A DNA stretch of 8,472 nt from the NCBI GenBank assembly GCA_019243595.1, contig JAFAUA010000532.1:1-8472 (forward strand), read 5' to 3'. Shown here in pieces: positions 7,442 to 8,472 of this stretch. Both the position numbers and the translations under genes were made by a program. Position 1 is the first letter of the stretch; each line of letters opens with the position of its first letter. The DNA comes from Acidimicrobiia bacterium. Its GTDB lineage: Bacteria; Actinomycetota; Acidimicrobiia; Acidimicrobiales; AC-14. The notes beneath the pieces were generated by a model. The model had not been told where the DNA came from, made no database searches, and saw nothing but the letters and a program-made list of their open reading frames with translations.

Positions 7442-7455
<14 letters not shown>
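7054..7455 (-). CDS. Small single PAS-domain protein
   Basis: A 133-residue protein that is essentially one PAS domain. A short N-terminal helix (LPLILARELAANL, about 10-22) leads into LATPMFLIDAGGTLVFYNEAAELLIGRPF (22-50), the typical PAS beta1-beta2 and first helix. RRTVEVTAYPLFGATDEMHGVVTVFWE (105-131) supplies the last beta strands. There is no kinase, cyclase or DNA-binding output domain, so it would act through a partner. Which cofactor, if any, it binds is not visible. The frame is open further upstream to 7974, but that extension is antisense to the kinase gene and has no PAS-like or other recognisable features. GTG at 7455 is therefore chosen; it lacks a Shine-Dalgarno but lies 6 bases after CACGAT. 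The gene leads the PAS-MBL-GH15 operon and is coupled to the MBL gene by TGATG. The kinase reads divergently from the same spot. Confidence 0.82.
7061..7067 (-). promoter_or_regulatory. Shine-Dalgarno GGGAGAA for the MBL hydrolase
   Basis: On the minus strand GGGAGAA lies 6 bases before the ATG at 7054, inside the last codons of the PAS gene. It selects this start over the many upstream in-frame codons of the same open frame. Confidence 0.65.

Positions 7456-8472
<1,017 letters not shown>

Overview
This window is GC-rich (about two-thirds G+C by eye), tightly packed, and uses GTG as well as ATG starts. Its gene families include a CYP142-like P450, a GH15 trehalase-like enzyme, a Hanks-type kinase and a branched-chain-type binding lipoprotein. 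Together they suggest a high-GC actinobacterium. The two-operon mix would fit an environmental lineage such as Acidimicrobiia or a mycobacterial relative, but that placement is inference. No rRNA, tRNA, CRISPR, insertion sequence or phage signal was found, and no gene-free stretch exceeds a few tens of bases.

Left half (1-4245), a probable lipid or steroid catabolism locus built as two divergent operons. The leftward operon is an alpha/beta hydrolase (1593 to 673) followed by an amidohydrolase-2 family protein (676, running off the left edge). They overlap by ATGA, and a strong ribosome binding site for the second lies inside the end of the first. The rightward operon is a cytochrome P450 whose motifs and overall sequence resemble CYP142, the mycobacterial cholesterol side-chain hydroxylase. 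It is followed 4 bases later by a lipoprotein of the type I periplasmic binding protein family. The two operons start about 35 bases apart, so their promoters must overlap; at least the leftward one looks leaderless.

Right half (4252-8472), a signalling and carbohydrate locus. A leftward operon encodes a small single-PAS-domain protein (7455 to 7054), a metallo-beta-lactamase-fold hydrolase (7054 to 6176, coupled by TGATG) and a GH15 trehalase or glucoamylase-like enzyme (6156 to 4252). A Ser/Thr protein kinase, cut by the right edge, reads rightward from the same control region. A perfect 6-1-6 palindrome, ATCGTG-C-CACGAT, sits between the PAS and kinase genes. Neither of these two genes has a clean conventional start.

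The halves converge at 4245/4252 with stop codons 6 bases apart and no visible terminator. Working model (inference): the left half takes up and oxidises a sterol-like or other hydrophobic substrate and then hydrolyses the products. The right half links a sensed signal (PAS, kinase, MBL enzyme) to alpha-glucoside or trehalose turnover. No link between the halves is visible beyond adjacency.
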